Shown: piece by piece, positions 8,694 to 17,366 of the stretch
Layout of the letters: the number at the start of each line of letters is the position of its first letter
Numbering within the stretch: the first letter of the stretch is position 1
Assembly: GCF_000019685.1 (NCBI RefSeq)
Contig: NC_011229.1
Location: 806,001-870,000, forward strand
Direction: 5' to 3'
From: Borrelia duttonii Ly
Lineage (GTDB): Bacteria; Spirochaetota; Spirochaetia; Borreliales; Borreliaceae
Length of the DNA: 64,000 nt
The notes under the pieces: model-generated
Told to the model about the DNA's origin: nothing
Database searches by the model: none
What the model saw: the letters and a program-made list of their open reading frames with translations, nothing else
Position numbers and translations under genes: made by a program

Positions 8694-9773
8694 TTATTTG
8701 ATAGTACCTTTTTTATTTGAATGATTATATAAGTTTTCATATCTTTTAATATCGTAATAAGTTGGTAAATTAGATTTGTTTTCAATATAATCTAAGATTT
8801 TTTTAGATAAATATGGTGCCATTGATATTCCTCTTGTTCCAAATCCATTTAAGATGAATATATTTTTATATTGTGGATGTTCTCCAAGAAATGGTTCTCT
8901 ATCAATTGTGGCAGGTCTTATGTGTGCTTTATGTTTTATTACTTTATAATTTAGATTTGTAATTTTTTCTAGTTTTTTTAATAATTCTTTTTTTGCCCAT
9001 TCATTTGTGTTTGTATCTAAAGTGTTCCATTCATAAGTTCCTCCAAGATAGTATTTACTATTTTCTAGAGGTATTAGTGATACATGTCTATTGTATATTT
9101 CTTTTAGATTGAGACCTTTAATTTCTACTATAAGCATTTCTCCTTTTGCTAATTTAAATGGAAGATATGAAAAGAGCCCTTCAATTTTTTCTTTATATCC
9201 TTTTGTAAATATTAGTTTTTTAAATTTAAGTTTGTTTATTGTAAAGAAATTTTCATCTATTTTAAGATTTTTATTATTTATTTCTTGTTCTGTATATGCT
9301 TGATATTTAATAAAGTATTTTTTGAGATTGTTTATGTATAGTTCTGTGTTAATTGTTGCTCCCTTGATTAGTATGCCTCCATCATTGTCATTACAGAAAT
9401 CGTTTATTTTGTCATTTTTTATTTCGATAATAAACTTTTCTATATTTGAATAATTATTTATTTTGGAAAGTAATTCTTCTTTTTGTGTTTTTGTGGTAAA
9501 TGGTCTAAAAATAGGAATTTCTTTTAAAATATTGCAATGAATATTTTTTTCCATTTCTTTGTAATATTGAATTGCAAAGAAAAAAATTTCAGATTCTCTC
9601 CAAGCAATATTCATTTTTCTTCCCATAATGGGGTTAATAACTCCTCCTGCTATTGTTGTTGCTTTTTGAATGCCATCATCAAATAAAATTACACTTTTTT
9701 TTCTTTGAAGTATTTCATAAGTTAAAGTACTTCCAGCAATCCCACCACCAATAATTGCAAATTCATATTCCAT
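8694..9773 (-). CDS. FAD-dependent oxidoreductase, DAO superfamily
   Basis: 359 aa. The N-terminus has the dinucleotide-binding signature IIGGGIAGSTLTYEIL (GxGxxG). 'AGGVINPIMGRK' and the C-terminal 'NIFILNGFGTRGISMAPYLSKKI' are typical of DAO-family amine oxidases related to glycine oxidase/ThiO and to the FAD domain of MnmC. 'HIRPATIDREPFLGEHP' fits the same group. The substrate cannot be read from sequence: an amino acid or modified tRNA base is possible. It starts at ATG with AAAGGA upstream and stands alone, divergent from clpP. Confidence 0.8.
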   Translation of the reverse strand: MEYEFAIIGGGIAGSTLTYEILQRKKSVILFDDGIQKATTIAGGVINPIMGRKMNIAWRESEIFFFAIQYYKEMEKNIHCNILKEIPIFRPFTTKTQKEELLSKINNYSNIEKFIIEIKNDKINDFCNDNDGGILIKGATINTELYINNLKKYFIKYQAYTEQEINNKNLKIDENFFTINKLKFKKLIFTKGYKEKIEGLFSYLPFKLAKGEMLIVEIKGLNLKEIYNRHVSLIPLENSKYYLGGTYEWNTLDTNTNEWAKKELLKKLEKITNLNYKVIKHKAHIRPATIDREPFLGEHPQYKNIFILNGFGTRGISMAPYLSKKILDYIENKSNLPTYYDIKRYENLYNHSNKKGTIK

Positions 9774-9877
9774 TTAATTTTCCTTTATGTTAAATTTGAT
9801 TTTTTTGAATAATTATTTATTTTAATATACTATTTATTTTTATTATGTGTGTTGAGATTTAAAAACCTTTTGTTTTT

Positions 9878-9907
9878 AATTATAATTATATATATTTAAT
9901 TATAATT
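9878..9907. promoter_or_regulatory. Twin 10-bp palindromes in the clpP promoter region
   Basis: The palindrome AATTATAATT occurs at 9878-9887 and again at 9898-9907, centres 20 bp apart, or two helical turns. Each contains a TATAAT -10-like hexamer. They sit 18-47 bp before the clpP start. They could be paired operator half-sites or overlapping promoters; chance is possible in such AT-rich DNA. Confidence 0.4.
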
Positions 9908-9924
9908 GTTTAAAAGGTAAGTTT

Positions 9925-10515
9925 ATGGATTTTAAGGATATGAATGTGCAAACAGAAATACAAAAATCATTAGAATTTGCATTAAAGAGTAGATCAATAG
10001 TTATTACAGGTGAAATTGATAAAGATACTTCTAAGTTGTTTCAAGAAAAAATATTATTTTTAGAAGCATCAGATTCTACAAAACCAATATTTGTTTATAT
10101 TGATTCAGAAGGTGGTGACATTGATGCTGGTTTTGCTATTTTTAATATGATACGTTTTGTAAGGCCCAAAGTTTTTACGATTGGAGTTGGGCTTGTTGCA
10201 AGTGCTGGTGCTTTGATTTTCTTAGCAGCAGATTCAAAGAGTAGGTTTTCTTTGCCACATGCAAGATATTTATTGCACCAACCATTAAGTGGTTTTAAAG
10301 GTGTTGCTACGGATATTGAAATTTATACAAATGAGCTTAATAAAGTTAAGAGTGAACTTAATGATATTATTGCAAAAGAGACGGGCCAGGAGCTTAATAA
10401 AGTTGAAAAAGATACTGATAGGGATTTTTGGTTAGACAGCGAATCAGCAGTAAAATATGGGCTTGTCTTTCAGATTATTACTACTAGACTTGAACTTGAG
10501 AAATTTATTTCTTAG
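9925..10515 (+). CDS. clpP: ATP-dependent Clp protease proteolytic subunit (ClpP paralogue)
   Basis: 196 aa. Serine protease subunit that assembles into a double ring and works with ClpX or ClpA. The nucleophile Ser93 lies in VASAGALIF, the catalytic His118 in LLHQPLSG, and an Asp near 167 in TDRDFW. The usual 'GxxASAAS' context is altered to 'VASAGAL' but the triad is present. Residues 55-70 show the 'yIDSeGGDidAGfaI' oxyanion region. There is no long propeptide. AAGGT precedes the ATG. Borrelia species carry a second clpP elsewhere; this corresponds to the copy not next to clpX. The following gene overlaps it. Confidence 0.9.
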   Translation: MDFKDMNVQTEIQKSLEFALKSRSIVITGEIDKDTSKLFQEKILFLEASDSTKPIFVYIDSEGGDIDAGFAIFNMIRFVRPKVFTIGVGLVASAGALIFLAADSKSRFSLPHARYLLHQPLSGFKGVATDIEIYTNELNKVKSELNDIIAKETGQELNKVEKDTDRDFWLDSESAVKYGLVFQIITTRLELEKFIS

Positions 10516-11221
10516 TTTGTTGGTATTATCTTGTAGTTTTCCGAAAAGAGATTTTAGTATTTTGGAATTTAGTGTTATTAATTTCCAAAAAAATTTGATT
10601 TCAATTAATGCGTTAGTAGATATTGCTTATAATCTATCTTTTTTTGATTTTGATTTAGTGATTGTTAAAAATTTAAAGAATAAAGAGGAGTTGGATCTTA
10701 TTAATAATAAAGTTGCATTTGGAGATTTTCAAAATGCATATTTTATTGGACAAAATGATATTTTATCAATAAGTATTCTTTCTAAAGAAAAAATTAAAAT
10801 TCAAATTTTAGATTTAATAGAGGGATTTTATGCATGTAGATTGGGTGTGGTTGTTGATTTTGTGTTTAAAGATCGGCATTATGGGATTGTTATTTTTAAT
10901 TTTGATGAGAAAATAGCTAATAATTTGGATATTGATCTTGTTAATGAGCAACTTAAATATTTAAGTTATAGGTATGAAAATTTGCTTTTTATTTTAGATA
11001 AGAGTGAACTTATCTTGTTAGATATGATTATTAAGAATGGTTTTTTTAATTTAATTTATAATTCTATTAATCCTTTTTATATCATTAATGCCATTAGTTC
11101 TAAGGTTTATTCTAATTTTGTAGCACAAATTTCTATTCATTCTTTAAGGTATGTTGTTTTAAGCTATTTGTATAATAATTTTTATATGAGCGGCTTGCCA
11201 AAAAGTATTTTAATTAAATAG
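10490..11221 (+). CDS. Putative lipoprotein with possible degenerate endonuclease/phosphatase-like fold
   Basis: About 243 aa if the start is TTG at 10490; the open frame reaches ATG at 10457, overlapping clpP by 59 bp. With the TTG start the N-terminus is MNLRNLFLSLLVLSC-S, a short signal with a spirochete-style lipobox (LVLSC), so export and lipidation are likely. The pattern 'FDFDLVIVKNL ... YGIVIFNFD ... NLLFILDKSEL' faintly follows the beta strands of the endonuclease/exonuclease/phosphatase fold (compare 'aDIialQE', 'vvntHld', 'vilaGDFN'), but catalytic residues look lost. Unrecognised otherwise; probably cotranscribed with clpP. Confidence 0.6.
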   Translation: MNLRNLFLSLLVLSCSFPKRDFSILEFSVINFQKNLISINALVDIAYNLSFFDFDLVIVKNLKNKEELDLINNKVAFGDFQNAYFIGQNDILSISILSKEKIKIQILDLIEGFYACRLGVVVDFVFKDRHYGIVIFNFDEKIANNLDIDLVNEQLKYLSYRYENLLFILDKSELILLDMIIKNGFFNLIYNSINPFYIINAISSKVYSNFVAQISIHSLRYVVLSYLYNNFYMSGLPKSILIK

Positions 11222-11240
11222 GTTTTGCAATTCTTAGTTC

Positions 11241-11269
11241 TTGACATCATTATTGCATTGTTATATTAT
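11241..11269 (+). promoter_or_regulatory. Promoter of tRNA-Leu
   Basis: TTGACA at 11241-11246, a 17-bp spacer, and TATTAT at 11264-11269 form a near-consensus sigma-70 promoter. Predicted initiation is about 11276, only a few bases before the mature 5' end at 11280. Confidence 0.75.
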
Positions 11270-11279
11270 TACTACCGAT

Positions 11280-11363
11280 GCCGAAATGGTGGAAGTGGTA
11301 GACACACAGGACTTAAAATCCTGAGGAGGAAGCTCCGTACCGGTTCAAGTCCGGTTTTCGGTA
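11280..11363 (+). tRNA. tRNA-Leu (anticodon UAA)
   Basis: A full cloverleaf can be drawn. The acceptor stem GCCGAAA (11280-11286) pairs with TTTCGGT (11356-11362) and the discriminator is A11363. The anticodon stem is CAGGA/TCCTG with loop CTTAAAA, giving anticodon TAA at 11314-11316. A long variable arm (GAGGAGGAAGCTCC) marks a class II tRNA. The T arm ACCGG-TTCAAGT-CCGGT is perfect. CCA is not encoded. The first acceptor pair is G-U. Confidence 0.97.
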
Positions 11364-11365
11364 TT

Positions 11366-12232
11366 TCAAATTTTAGGATTGTTTTTATTGTTAAGTAGGT
11401 TGTTTATATAAATTCCGCCAATAAATAAGATAATTGAAAAGACATAAATTTGTAGACTAAGTTTTATTTGTAGTTTGGTTGTAAGAAATGTCATTTGTAT
11501 AATTGTTCCTGAAATTAGTCCTATAGATAGATAGAGAAAATCAATTAAGTATTTTTCTATTGTTTTTTTAATTATTATTATTGTGATTCCTATGCCTATT
11601 ATTGTAAAAGTACTAAATATGATACATGGTATTATTTTAATTTGTGCTATTATGTTGATTATTTCTTTGTAAGTTCCAAGACTTAATAATATGAGTGAGC
11701 CTGAGATACCTGGTAATATCATTGCAGAACCACCTATTATTCCTGAACAGGCAAGTAATAAATAGTATTGAATTGATGTTTTATCTTGATTTGTTGTTAG
11801 GTTTAGTGATACATTATGATGCTTTAGGATTAAGAGAAATAGTATAGTTAAAAGGCCAGATATAAATAATAAGTATTTATTAATTTTTGTATTGATATTA
11901 AATGTTGAATTTGTATTAATCTCTTTTTTTAATGTAAATATACTTCCTAGTATTAGTCCTATAAAAAATATATTTAAATACATTTCTTTTGTTGCATTGT
12001 CTAAAATATATTTTTTAAGTATTTTTGCAAATATTGTTGTTGAGGTTAATATTCCGAGTGATAATTTTCCCAAAAAAGTTATGCTTTCTTTTACTCTTTT
12101 TAGTTTTACAAGATTTGTCGACGAATAAATGATGTTATAGTATATTCCTGTGATTAAGGCTATCGTGCCTCCTGAAATGCCTGGTATTATATTTGCGATA
12201 CCAATTAAGAGGCCTTTTATATAAATTCCCAT
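11366..12232 (-). CDS. DUF368/PopT-family polyprenyl-phosphate transporter
   Basis: 288 aa, about eight membrane segments. It carries the two signature repeats of DUF368: 'IANIIPGISGGTIALITGIY' near the N-terminus and 'AMILPGISGSLILLSLGTYKEII' in the second half. Members of this family have been shown to act as undecaprenyl-phosphate flippases that recycle the lipid carrier for cell-wall synthesis, the likely role here. No clear ribosome site precedes the ATG. Its stop is 2 nt from the tRNA-Leu 3' end on the other strand, leaving no room for a separate terminator. Confidence 0.88.
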   Translation of the reverse strand: MGIYIKGLLIGIANIIPGISGGTIALITGIYYNIIYSSTNLVKLKRVKESITFLGKLSLGILTSTTIFAKILKKYILDNATKEMYLNIFFIGLILGSIFTLKKEINTNSTFNINTKINKYLLFISGLLTILFLLILKHHNVSLNLTTNQDKTSIQYYLLLACSGIIGGSAMILPGISGSLILLSLGTYKEIINIIAQIKIIPCIIFSTFTIIGIGITIIIIKKTIEKYLIDFLYLSIGLISGTIIQMTFLTTKLQIKLSLQIYVFSIILFIGGIYINNLLNNKNNPKI

Positions 12233-12266
12233 CGTAATTTATGTATTTACATAGAATTGATGTTTG

Positions 12267-12596
12267 TTATCTCTCATCACCCTCACCACTAATTGTACCG
12301 TTTTTATGTCTTTTTTTTAACTTTTCTAGATTTGTGATTGCAACATCTTCAAGTGTTATTCCAAGGTTATTACTTAAATTTGAAATATACCACAATACGT
12401 CACCAAGTTCTTTCTTTATTGCTAATAAATATTCCTCATCAAGGACGTATTCTCTATCTCGACCTAATTTTTTTATTTTTTCTACTACTTCTCCTGTTTC
12501 TCCAGCAAGGCCAAGTGTGCTTAAAATCAGTTCTTCTTTTTTATTTTTATATTTTGCAGTTTGTTTAGCTTTTGTTTGATATTCATTTAATTCCAT
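12267..12596 (-). CDS. MazG-like nucleotide pyrophosphohydrolase
   Basis: 109 aa. The MazG motif is clear: 'GLAGETGEVVEKIKKL' supplies ExxE and 'KKELGDVLWYISNLSNNLGI' supplies ExxD, which together bind Mg2+ and NTP. Single-domain members hydrolyse (d)NTPs to NMP and PPi, a house-cleaning role; the exact substrate is unknown. It lies 34 bp upstream of the DUF368 gene and is probably cotranscribed. The ATG has only a weak ribosome site. Confidence 0.85.
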   Translation of the reverse strand: MELNEYQTKAKQTAKYKNKKEELILSTLGLAGETGEVVEKIKKLGRDREYVLDEEYLLAIKKELGDVLWYISNLSNNLGITLEDVAITNLEKLKKRHKNGTISGEGDER

Positions 12597-12695
12597 AATT
12601 AAGACTAGTTTAATATAGTTTTTATTTATTTACAAGTTTATTTATTATTTCTTTTTTTTTTAAAGTTTTATTATATTAATTGGGGTTTAGCTATT

Positions 12696-13583
12696 ATGAG
12701 TAAATGTATTTTTTTATTTGCAACTCTATTTTTTGTTGTACAATTTAATTACATATATTCTTATCCTGAGATAAAAAGTTTTTCAAATAAAGATCCTGTT
12801 TTTTATGATCTGAGAAAAAAAATTGTTAAATATAATAAAAGAGAAAATGTTCCTTTGTTTATTTATTTATATCGAGTAAAGGAAGGTGATACTTTTTTTA
12901 GGATTGCGAATAAATTGAATGGTTGGCAGGCTAGTATTGCTACAATTAACATGTTAGATTCTCCTGTTTTAAAGGTAGGACAAGAAATTTTATTTCCCAG
13001 TAAGAAAGGTCTTTTTATCTTTAATAGTAGGGAATATAGATTTAATAATTTACTCTTAGCAACAAGGGATTTAAAAAAAGCAGAGAAAGTAAAAATTAAG
13101 AGGAATAATAAGATTTATGAGTTTTATTTTTTTGATTCGATTGAACAACCAAAATTAAGTTTTTTTTCAACTACAGAGATGCTTTTCTTTTTAAATTCTG
13201 ATTTTATTTTCCCTTTAAAGAAATTTATCATAAGTTCTGATTTTGGATTTAGACCAGATCCTTTTACTGGTGTTAAAAATTTTCATACAGGTATAGATCT
13301 TGCAGCGCCGATTAACACTTTAGTTTTTTGTTCGGCTTATGGTGTTGTAGGTTTAGTTGGGTTTAATAATGTTTATGGTAATTTTGTTGTTGTTGAACAT
13401 AAAAATAATGTTAAATCTCTTTATGGACATCTTAATTCTTATGTTGTCAAAAGGGGGGATATTTTAAGAACAGGAGATATTATTGGTAAAGTAGGACAAA
13501 CTGGTAGATCTACAGGGCCTCATTTACATTTTGAAATATTAAAGAGAGATGCTCCTATTAATCCTGTAACAATTTTAAAGTAA
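12696..13583 (+). CDS. LysM plus M23 peptidase (exported murein hydrolase or EnvC/NlpD-like factor)
   Basis: 295 aa. N-terminal signal peptide (about residues 1-22, ending YSYPE). A LysM peptidoglycan-binding module lies at about 53-98 (YRVKEGDTFFRIANKLNG ... VGQEILFP). A C-terminal M23/LytM domain spans about 180-290. Zinc ligands are visible: HTGIDLA (HxxxD) and HLHFE, with the additional His in LYGHL, so the peptidase site appears intact. It likely acts in the periplasm on cross-links. No operon partner: it sits alone between two minus-strand genes. Confidence 0.9.
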   Translation: MSKCIFLFATLFFVVQFNYIYSYPEIKSFSNKDPVFYDLRKKIVKYNKRENVPLFIYLYRVKEGDTFFRIANKLNGWQASIATINMLDSPVLKVGQEILFPSKKGLFIFNSREYRFNNLLLATRDLKKAEKVKIKRNNKIYEFYFFDSIEQPKLSFFSTTEMLFFLNSDFIFPLKKFIISSDFGFRPDPFTGVKNFHTGIDLAAPINTLVFCSAYGVVGLVGFNNVYGNFVVVEHKNNVKSLYGHLNSYVVKRGDILRTGDIIGKVGQTGRSTGPHLHFEILKRDAPINPVTILK

Positions 13584-13797
13584 ACATAATTGTATTATTA
13601 AATTGTGTTTATTATTATGTTATATTTTAAGATAAATTAAATATAAGGGTGTAATTTTTTGCTACACTTTATTTAAAAGATTTATTTAATATGTTTCGAC
13701 TTGATATATTATTGTTACTATTGGAATTTTTTTAGTATAAAAAATATACACCATCAGATAATGGCTATATTGTTTGATATTGATTATTTATTAATAG
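13584..13797. other. Convergent intergenic region with weak hairpins
   Basis: About 214 bp between the convergent M23 peptidase and rrp2 genes. AAACATAATT pairs with AAATTGTGTTT just after the peptidase stop (about 13583-13611) and may be its terminator. CCAT/ATGG followed by a T-rich run on the minus strand (about 13740-13765) may serve rrp2. Both are short and not convincing. No gene is seen. Confidence 0.35.
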
Positions 13798-15153
13798 TTA
13801 ATGTATTTTATATTCTGTGATTTTATTGTGTAAAGTTTTTCTTCCAATTTTAAGTATTTCAGCACATTTACTTTTATTATTCTTGGAATGAAGAAGTGTT
13901 TGTTTTATGATCTCTTTTTCTGCTTCTTTTAAGCTTATTCCTATTGGTAGTGTTATATTAAATGATTGATTTGTGTTGTTTTTGATTTTAGGGGGTAGAT
14001 CATCTTTAACAATTTGTTTCCCTTTAGATAGGATTAATGCACTCTCAAGTACATTTTTTAATTCTCTGATATTCCCTGGCCAATCATATGCATAAAGAGC
14101 TTTTAGTGCATCATTTGAAATACTTTTTTCTTCTTTATTATTTTCACTTGCAACATCTTTAATTAGTATTTTTGTTAAATTTGGAATGTCATCTTTTCTT
14201 TCTCTTAATGGTGGAATATTTATATTTATTATATTAAGTCTATAAAATAAATCTTCTCTAAATTTTCCTTTTTGAATTTCTTCTTCAATATTTTTATTTG
14301 TTGCTGTTAGTAACCTAATGTCAACTTGCATAGTAGTTTCTCCGCCTACTCGTTCAAAGGTTTTATTTTGCAGTACTCTTAATAATTTTACTTGTACTTC
14401 AGGTGATACTTCTACTATTTCATCTAAAAATATGGTTCCTTTATCCGCTAGTTCAAATCTGCCTTTTTTTTGGGAAATTGCACCTGTGAATGCTCCTTTT
14501 TCATGTCCAAAAAGTTCACTCTCAAGTATGCTTTCAGATAGTGCGGCACAATTGACTTTAATAAAAGGTTTGTCGTTTCTATTTGATAAATCAAATATTG
14601 CATCTGCTATTACTTCTTTTCCAACACCGCTTTCTCCAGTTATTAGAACAGATGCTTTTGATTTTGCAATTTTCTTTACAAGTTCTAAGATTTTTTGCAT
14701 TATAAGTGATTTTCCAAATATTTCTTCGTAATAGCTTAAATTTTTTCTTATAATGACGTTTTTTTGTAATACATTTTGTTGTGTTTTGTCATTCCTTTTT
14801 TTTAAAGCTCGCTTGATGATTAATAATAGTCTTTCAAGGTCAACAGGTTTTGTTAAAAAGTCATAAGCACCCTCTCGCATAGCATCAACAGCTGAATCTA
14901 CAGTGCCGTGTGCTGTAAGAATGATAAAAGGTATATTTGGATTTCTATCTTTTACAATTTTTAATAATTCTTCTCCTGATATTTGAGGCATTCGAAGATC
15001 AGATATTATAGCATCGATTTTTTCATTTTGAATTGTTTCAAGAGCTTCTTCGCCATCACTAGCAGTAAATACAAAGTAACCTTCTTCTTCAAGATAAGTT
15101 GCTATTCCTTCTCGTATGTTTTTTTCATCATCTGCTACCAATAATTTACTCAT
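13798..15153 (-). CDS. rrp2: Sigma-54-dependent response regulator Rrp2 (NtrC family)
   Basis: 451 aa in three modules. The receiver is at 1-120, with acidic pocket D8/D9, phospho-acceptor D52 (IISDLRMP) and K104-type lysine in 'LTKPVD'. The AAA+ domain (about 145-380) has Walker A GESGVGKE and the sigma-54 contact loop ELFGHEKGAFTGA. The C-terminal Fis-type HTH spans about 415-451. In B. burgdorferi Rrp2 (BB0763) activates RpoN-dependent transcription of rpoS and so of mammalian-infection genes. It overlaps the hk2 3' end by 8 nt (ATGAGTAA). Its target rpoS lies in this same window. Confidence 0.97.
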   Translation of the reverse strand: MSKLLVADDEKNIREGIATYLEEEGYFVFTASDGEEALETIQNEKIDAIISDLRMPQISGEELLKIVKDRNPNIPFIILTAHGTVDSAVDAMREGAYDFLTKPVDLERLLLIIKRALKKRNDKTQQNVLQKNVIIRKNLSYYEEIFGKSLIMQKILELVKKIAKSKASVLITGESGVGKEVIADAIFDLSNRNDKPFIKVNCAALSESILESELFGHEKGAFTGAISQKKGRFELADKGTIFLDEIVEVSPEVQVKLLRVLQNKTFERVGGETTMQVDIRLLTATNKNIEEEIQKGKFREDLFYRLNIININIPPLRERKDDIPNLTKILIKDVASENNKEEKSISNDALKALYAYDWPGNIRELKNVLESALILSKGKQIVKDDLPPKIKNNTNQSFNITLPIGISLKEAEKEIIKQTLLHSKNNKSKCAEILKIGRKTLHNKITEYKIH

Positions 15154-16306
15154 TTTCTAAACATCCTTCAATTAAAATTTTGCCTTTATTTAATTTTGGA
15201 AGTGTTATTGTAAAAGATGTTCCTTTCATTTCTTTACTTTCTACAAAAATTTCACCACCATGTTCTTTCACTATTTTATAGGAAATGGTAAGTCCTATAC
15301 CACTTCCATTTTCTTTTGTACTAAATTGTGGTTTAAATATATCGTCTTTTGTTTCGTTTGTTATTCCATTAGCATTATCTTTAATAGAAACATAAATGTT
15401 ATTTTCATTTTCATGAATAGATATTTCTATTTTTTTTATTTTTTTATTTGATTCAAGTAATGCTTCTTCTGCATTTTTTACTATATTAATAATTACTTGT
15501 CTTATAAGTTTTTCATCAATTAATACAAAGCTTACTTTTTTTAAACTAAGTATAAATTTAATATTTTTATTTTTTAATTCTGGATTTAATAAATTATATA
15601 CACTTTTTATAATATCTGAAATATCTTTTTTTTGTGGCATTATTTTTATTGGTCTTACTGTTAATAAGAAATCTGTTACTGTTTTGTCCATTCTATTTAT
15701 TTCTTCTTTAATTATTTTAAAGTAATGATTTGTTTTTGTACTTTCGATGTTTTGTTTATCTATTTCTTTTTTAAGGAGTTGTAAATTTATATCAATTGCT
15801 CCTAGAGGATTTTTAATTTCATGTGCTATGTTTCTTGCATGTCTTGTAAATGCAGCTAAAGCTTCAGCTCTTCTAAAGAGTTCTTCTTTATGTTTTTTAT
15901 CTTTAATGTCTTCAATTAAAATGATATTTCCTTCAAGTTTTTGATCTCTTACATATGGCATAAATGATATTTTGATATATATGTTTGTTGAAATTTGTAC
16001 TTCAAATCCTATTATTTTATCTTCATTTGTTGCTAGTTCTTCTATGAGATTTGTTAGTGTTGGAATTGAAATATCTTTAAGAGTTTCTAATTTATATTTG
16101 GGGCTTATAGATAGAATTTGAAATAACATTTTGTTTAGATAAATTATGTTGTTGATTTTATCAAGTACCATAATGCCTTCATTAATAGATGCGAAAATAC
16201 CATCATATATTTCTATTTTTTTATAAATATCTTGTATGAATTTAAGTTTTTGGTCACTTGATAATTTATTTAATTTGGTCAATGTTTTTTTTAAAAATTT
16301 GCTCAT
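15146..16306 (-). CDS. hk2: Sensor histidine kinase Hk2
   Basis: 386 aa, no membrane segment, so a soluble kinase. A PAS-like sensing domain is at about 30-135. The dimerisation/phosphotransfer helix has His162 in ARHARNIAHEIKNPLG-type context. The ATPase domain shows the N box (INIVKNAEEAL), G1 (DNANGI) and G2 (GSGIGLTISYKIV). It is the cognate kinase of Rrp2; in B. burgdorferi Rrp2 can also be phosphorylated from acetyl phosphate. The start ATG overlaps the stop of the upstream gene (TAATG), and the 3' end overlaps rrp2, so translation is probably coupled. Confidence 0.95.
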   Translation of the reverse strand: MSKFLKKTLTKLNKLSSDQKLKFIQDIYKKIEIYDGIFASINEGIMVLDKINNIIYLNKMLFQILSISPKYKLETLKDISIPTLTNLIEELATNEDKIIGFEVQISTNIYIKISFMPYVRDQKLEGNIILIEDIKDKKHKEELFRRAEALAAFTRHARNIAHEIKNPLGAIDINLQLLKKEIDKQNIESTKTNHYFKIIKEEINRMDKTVTDFLLTVRPIKIMPQKKDISDIIKSVYNLLNPELKNKNIKFILSLKKVSFVLIDEKLIRQVIINIVKNAEEALLESNKKIKKIEISIHENENNIYVSIKDNANGITNETKDDIFKPQFSTKENGSGIGLTISYKIVKEHGGEIFVESKEMKGTSFTITLPKLNKGKILIEGCLENE

Positions 16307-17349
16307 TAATCCTCATAATGTAACATTAGATTTTCGATTATTAATTTTTTATTTTGATTGTAAGGATTATATTTCATTATATATTTTAGATATTCTAATC
16401 TTTGTAAGTATGTGTTTATATCTAAATTTTGGTTTAAAAATTCATTTCTAAGTTGGTTTGCAAGTTCTTCTAAAAATAGACTGAATATGTTGTCGTCTTT
16501 TATGAAATTAGTTGAACTTAGATTAAATATACTTTGCTTTTCTTGTATGACATTTAAAATTTTTTTGACTTCTTCTTTTAATTTGGTATGTTCTTCGCTA
16601 TTAAATGATTTAAAATATTCTTCTATTGTAAGTTTATCATTTTTTTTAAAAGTTTCCTGAAATAGACTAATTTCAAATTCTCTGTTTTCTTTGTTGAATT
16701 TGTATATTCTAAGTCTTGATAAAATTGTTTTTGGAATTTTATTTTTATTTCTTGTGGTTAAAATGAAATAGATATTTGAAGGTGGTTCTTCTAGTATTTT
16801 TAATAATGCATTATAGACATTAAAATTAAGGTTTTCAATTGTATTAATGTAAATTACTTTTATCTTGTTTTTTTCAGATAGTACCCAGTATTTAATTTTT
16901 CTAACATCCTTAATTGTAATGTTAAAATTTATCTCTTTAATTATTTCTTCAATTTTATTAATAAGTTCTTTTTTTGTTGTGTCATTGTATTGATTGTTAT
17001 AGTAGACATCATTAATAAAATTGATATTTGTTTCTATTTTTTTTAAATTTTTGTCACTACTAAAGTTGTATTTTGCAAAGATAATATTTTTAACATATTC
17101 TAGATATCGATTTATAACTTCGTTTGATGTTGAGCTGAGATAAGCTTTTGCTTCCACTACATTAAGATCTGAGAGAATAATTAAATTAGGATTTGTTAAA
17201 TTTTTTGTATTTAGAATTTCTTTTGCTAGTGCAATTGCAGTTGTCTTTTTAAAAGAAAATCTTTCTCCCCAAAAAAGCATTGCATTTGCTAAATTTTCTT
17301 TTTTATATTCATTAATTATTGTTTTAGCTATTTCAGGTAATATTTTCAT
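16306..17349 (-). CDS. holB: DNA polymerase III delta'-like clamp-loader subunit
   Basis: 347 aa. The AAA+ clamp-loader fold is shown by 'VIYINTIENLNFNVYNALLKILEEPPSNIYFILTTRNKNKIPKTILSRLR', the delta'/DnaX hallmark (NALLKtLEEPp ... SRC). The P-loop is degenerate (GERFSFKKTT rather than GxxGxGKT) and the SRC motif is SRL, as expected for a non-ATP-binding delta' subunit. A long insert (about 70-160) is divergent. It lies in the murG-cvpA-holB-hk2-rrp2 run and touches hk2 by TAATG. Assignment rests on the central motif. Confidence 0.8.
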   Translation of the reverse strand: MKILPEIAKTIINEYKKENLANAMLFWGERFSFKKTTAIALAKEILNTKNLTNPNLIILSDLNVVEAKAYLSSTSNEVINRYLEYVKNIIFAKYNFSSDKNLKKIETNINFINDVYYNNQYNDTTKKELINKIEEIIKEINFNITIKDVRKIKYWVLSEKNKIKVIYINTIENLNFNVYNALLKILEEPPSNIYFILTTRNKNKIPKTILSRLRIYKFNKENREFEISLFQETFKKNDKLTIEEYFKSFNSEEHTKLKEEVKKILNVIQEKQSIFNLSSTNFIKDDNIFSLFLEELANQLRNEFLNQNLDINTYLQRLEYLKYIMKYNPYNQNKKLIIENLMLHYED

Positions 17350-17366
17350 ATTTTTACTTCTCTTTG

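Noticed and set aside
10457..10515. Frameshifted clpP continuing into the next gene
   Set aside because: ClpP is full length with an intact triad; the overlapping frame has its own signal peptide and lipobox.
13640..13670. GTGTA...TACAC hairpin as a small RNA or terminator
   Set aside because: Only a 5-bp stem with a large loop and no clear T run or promoter; not enough to call.
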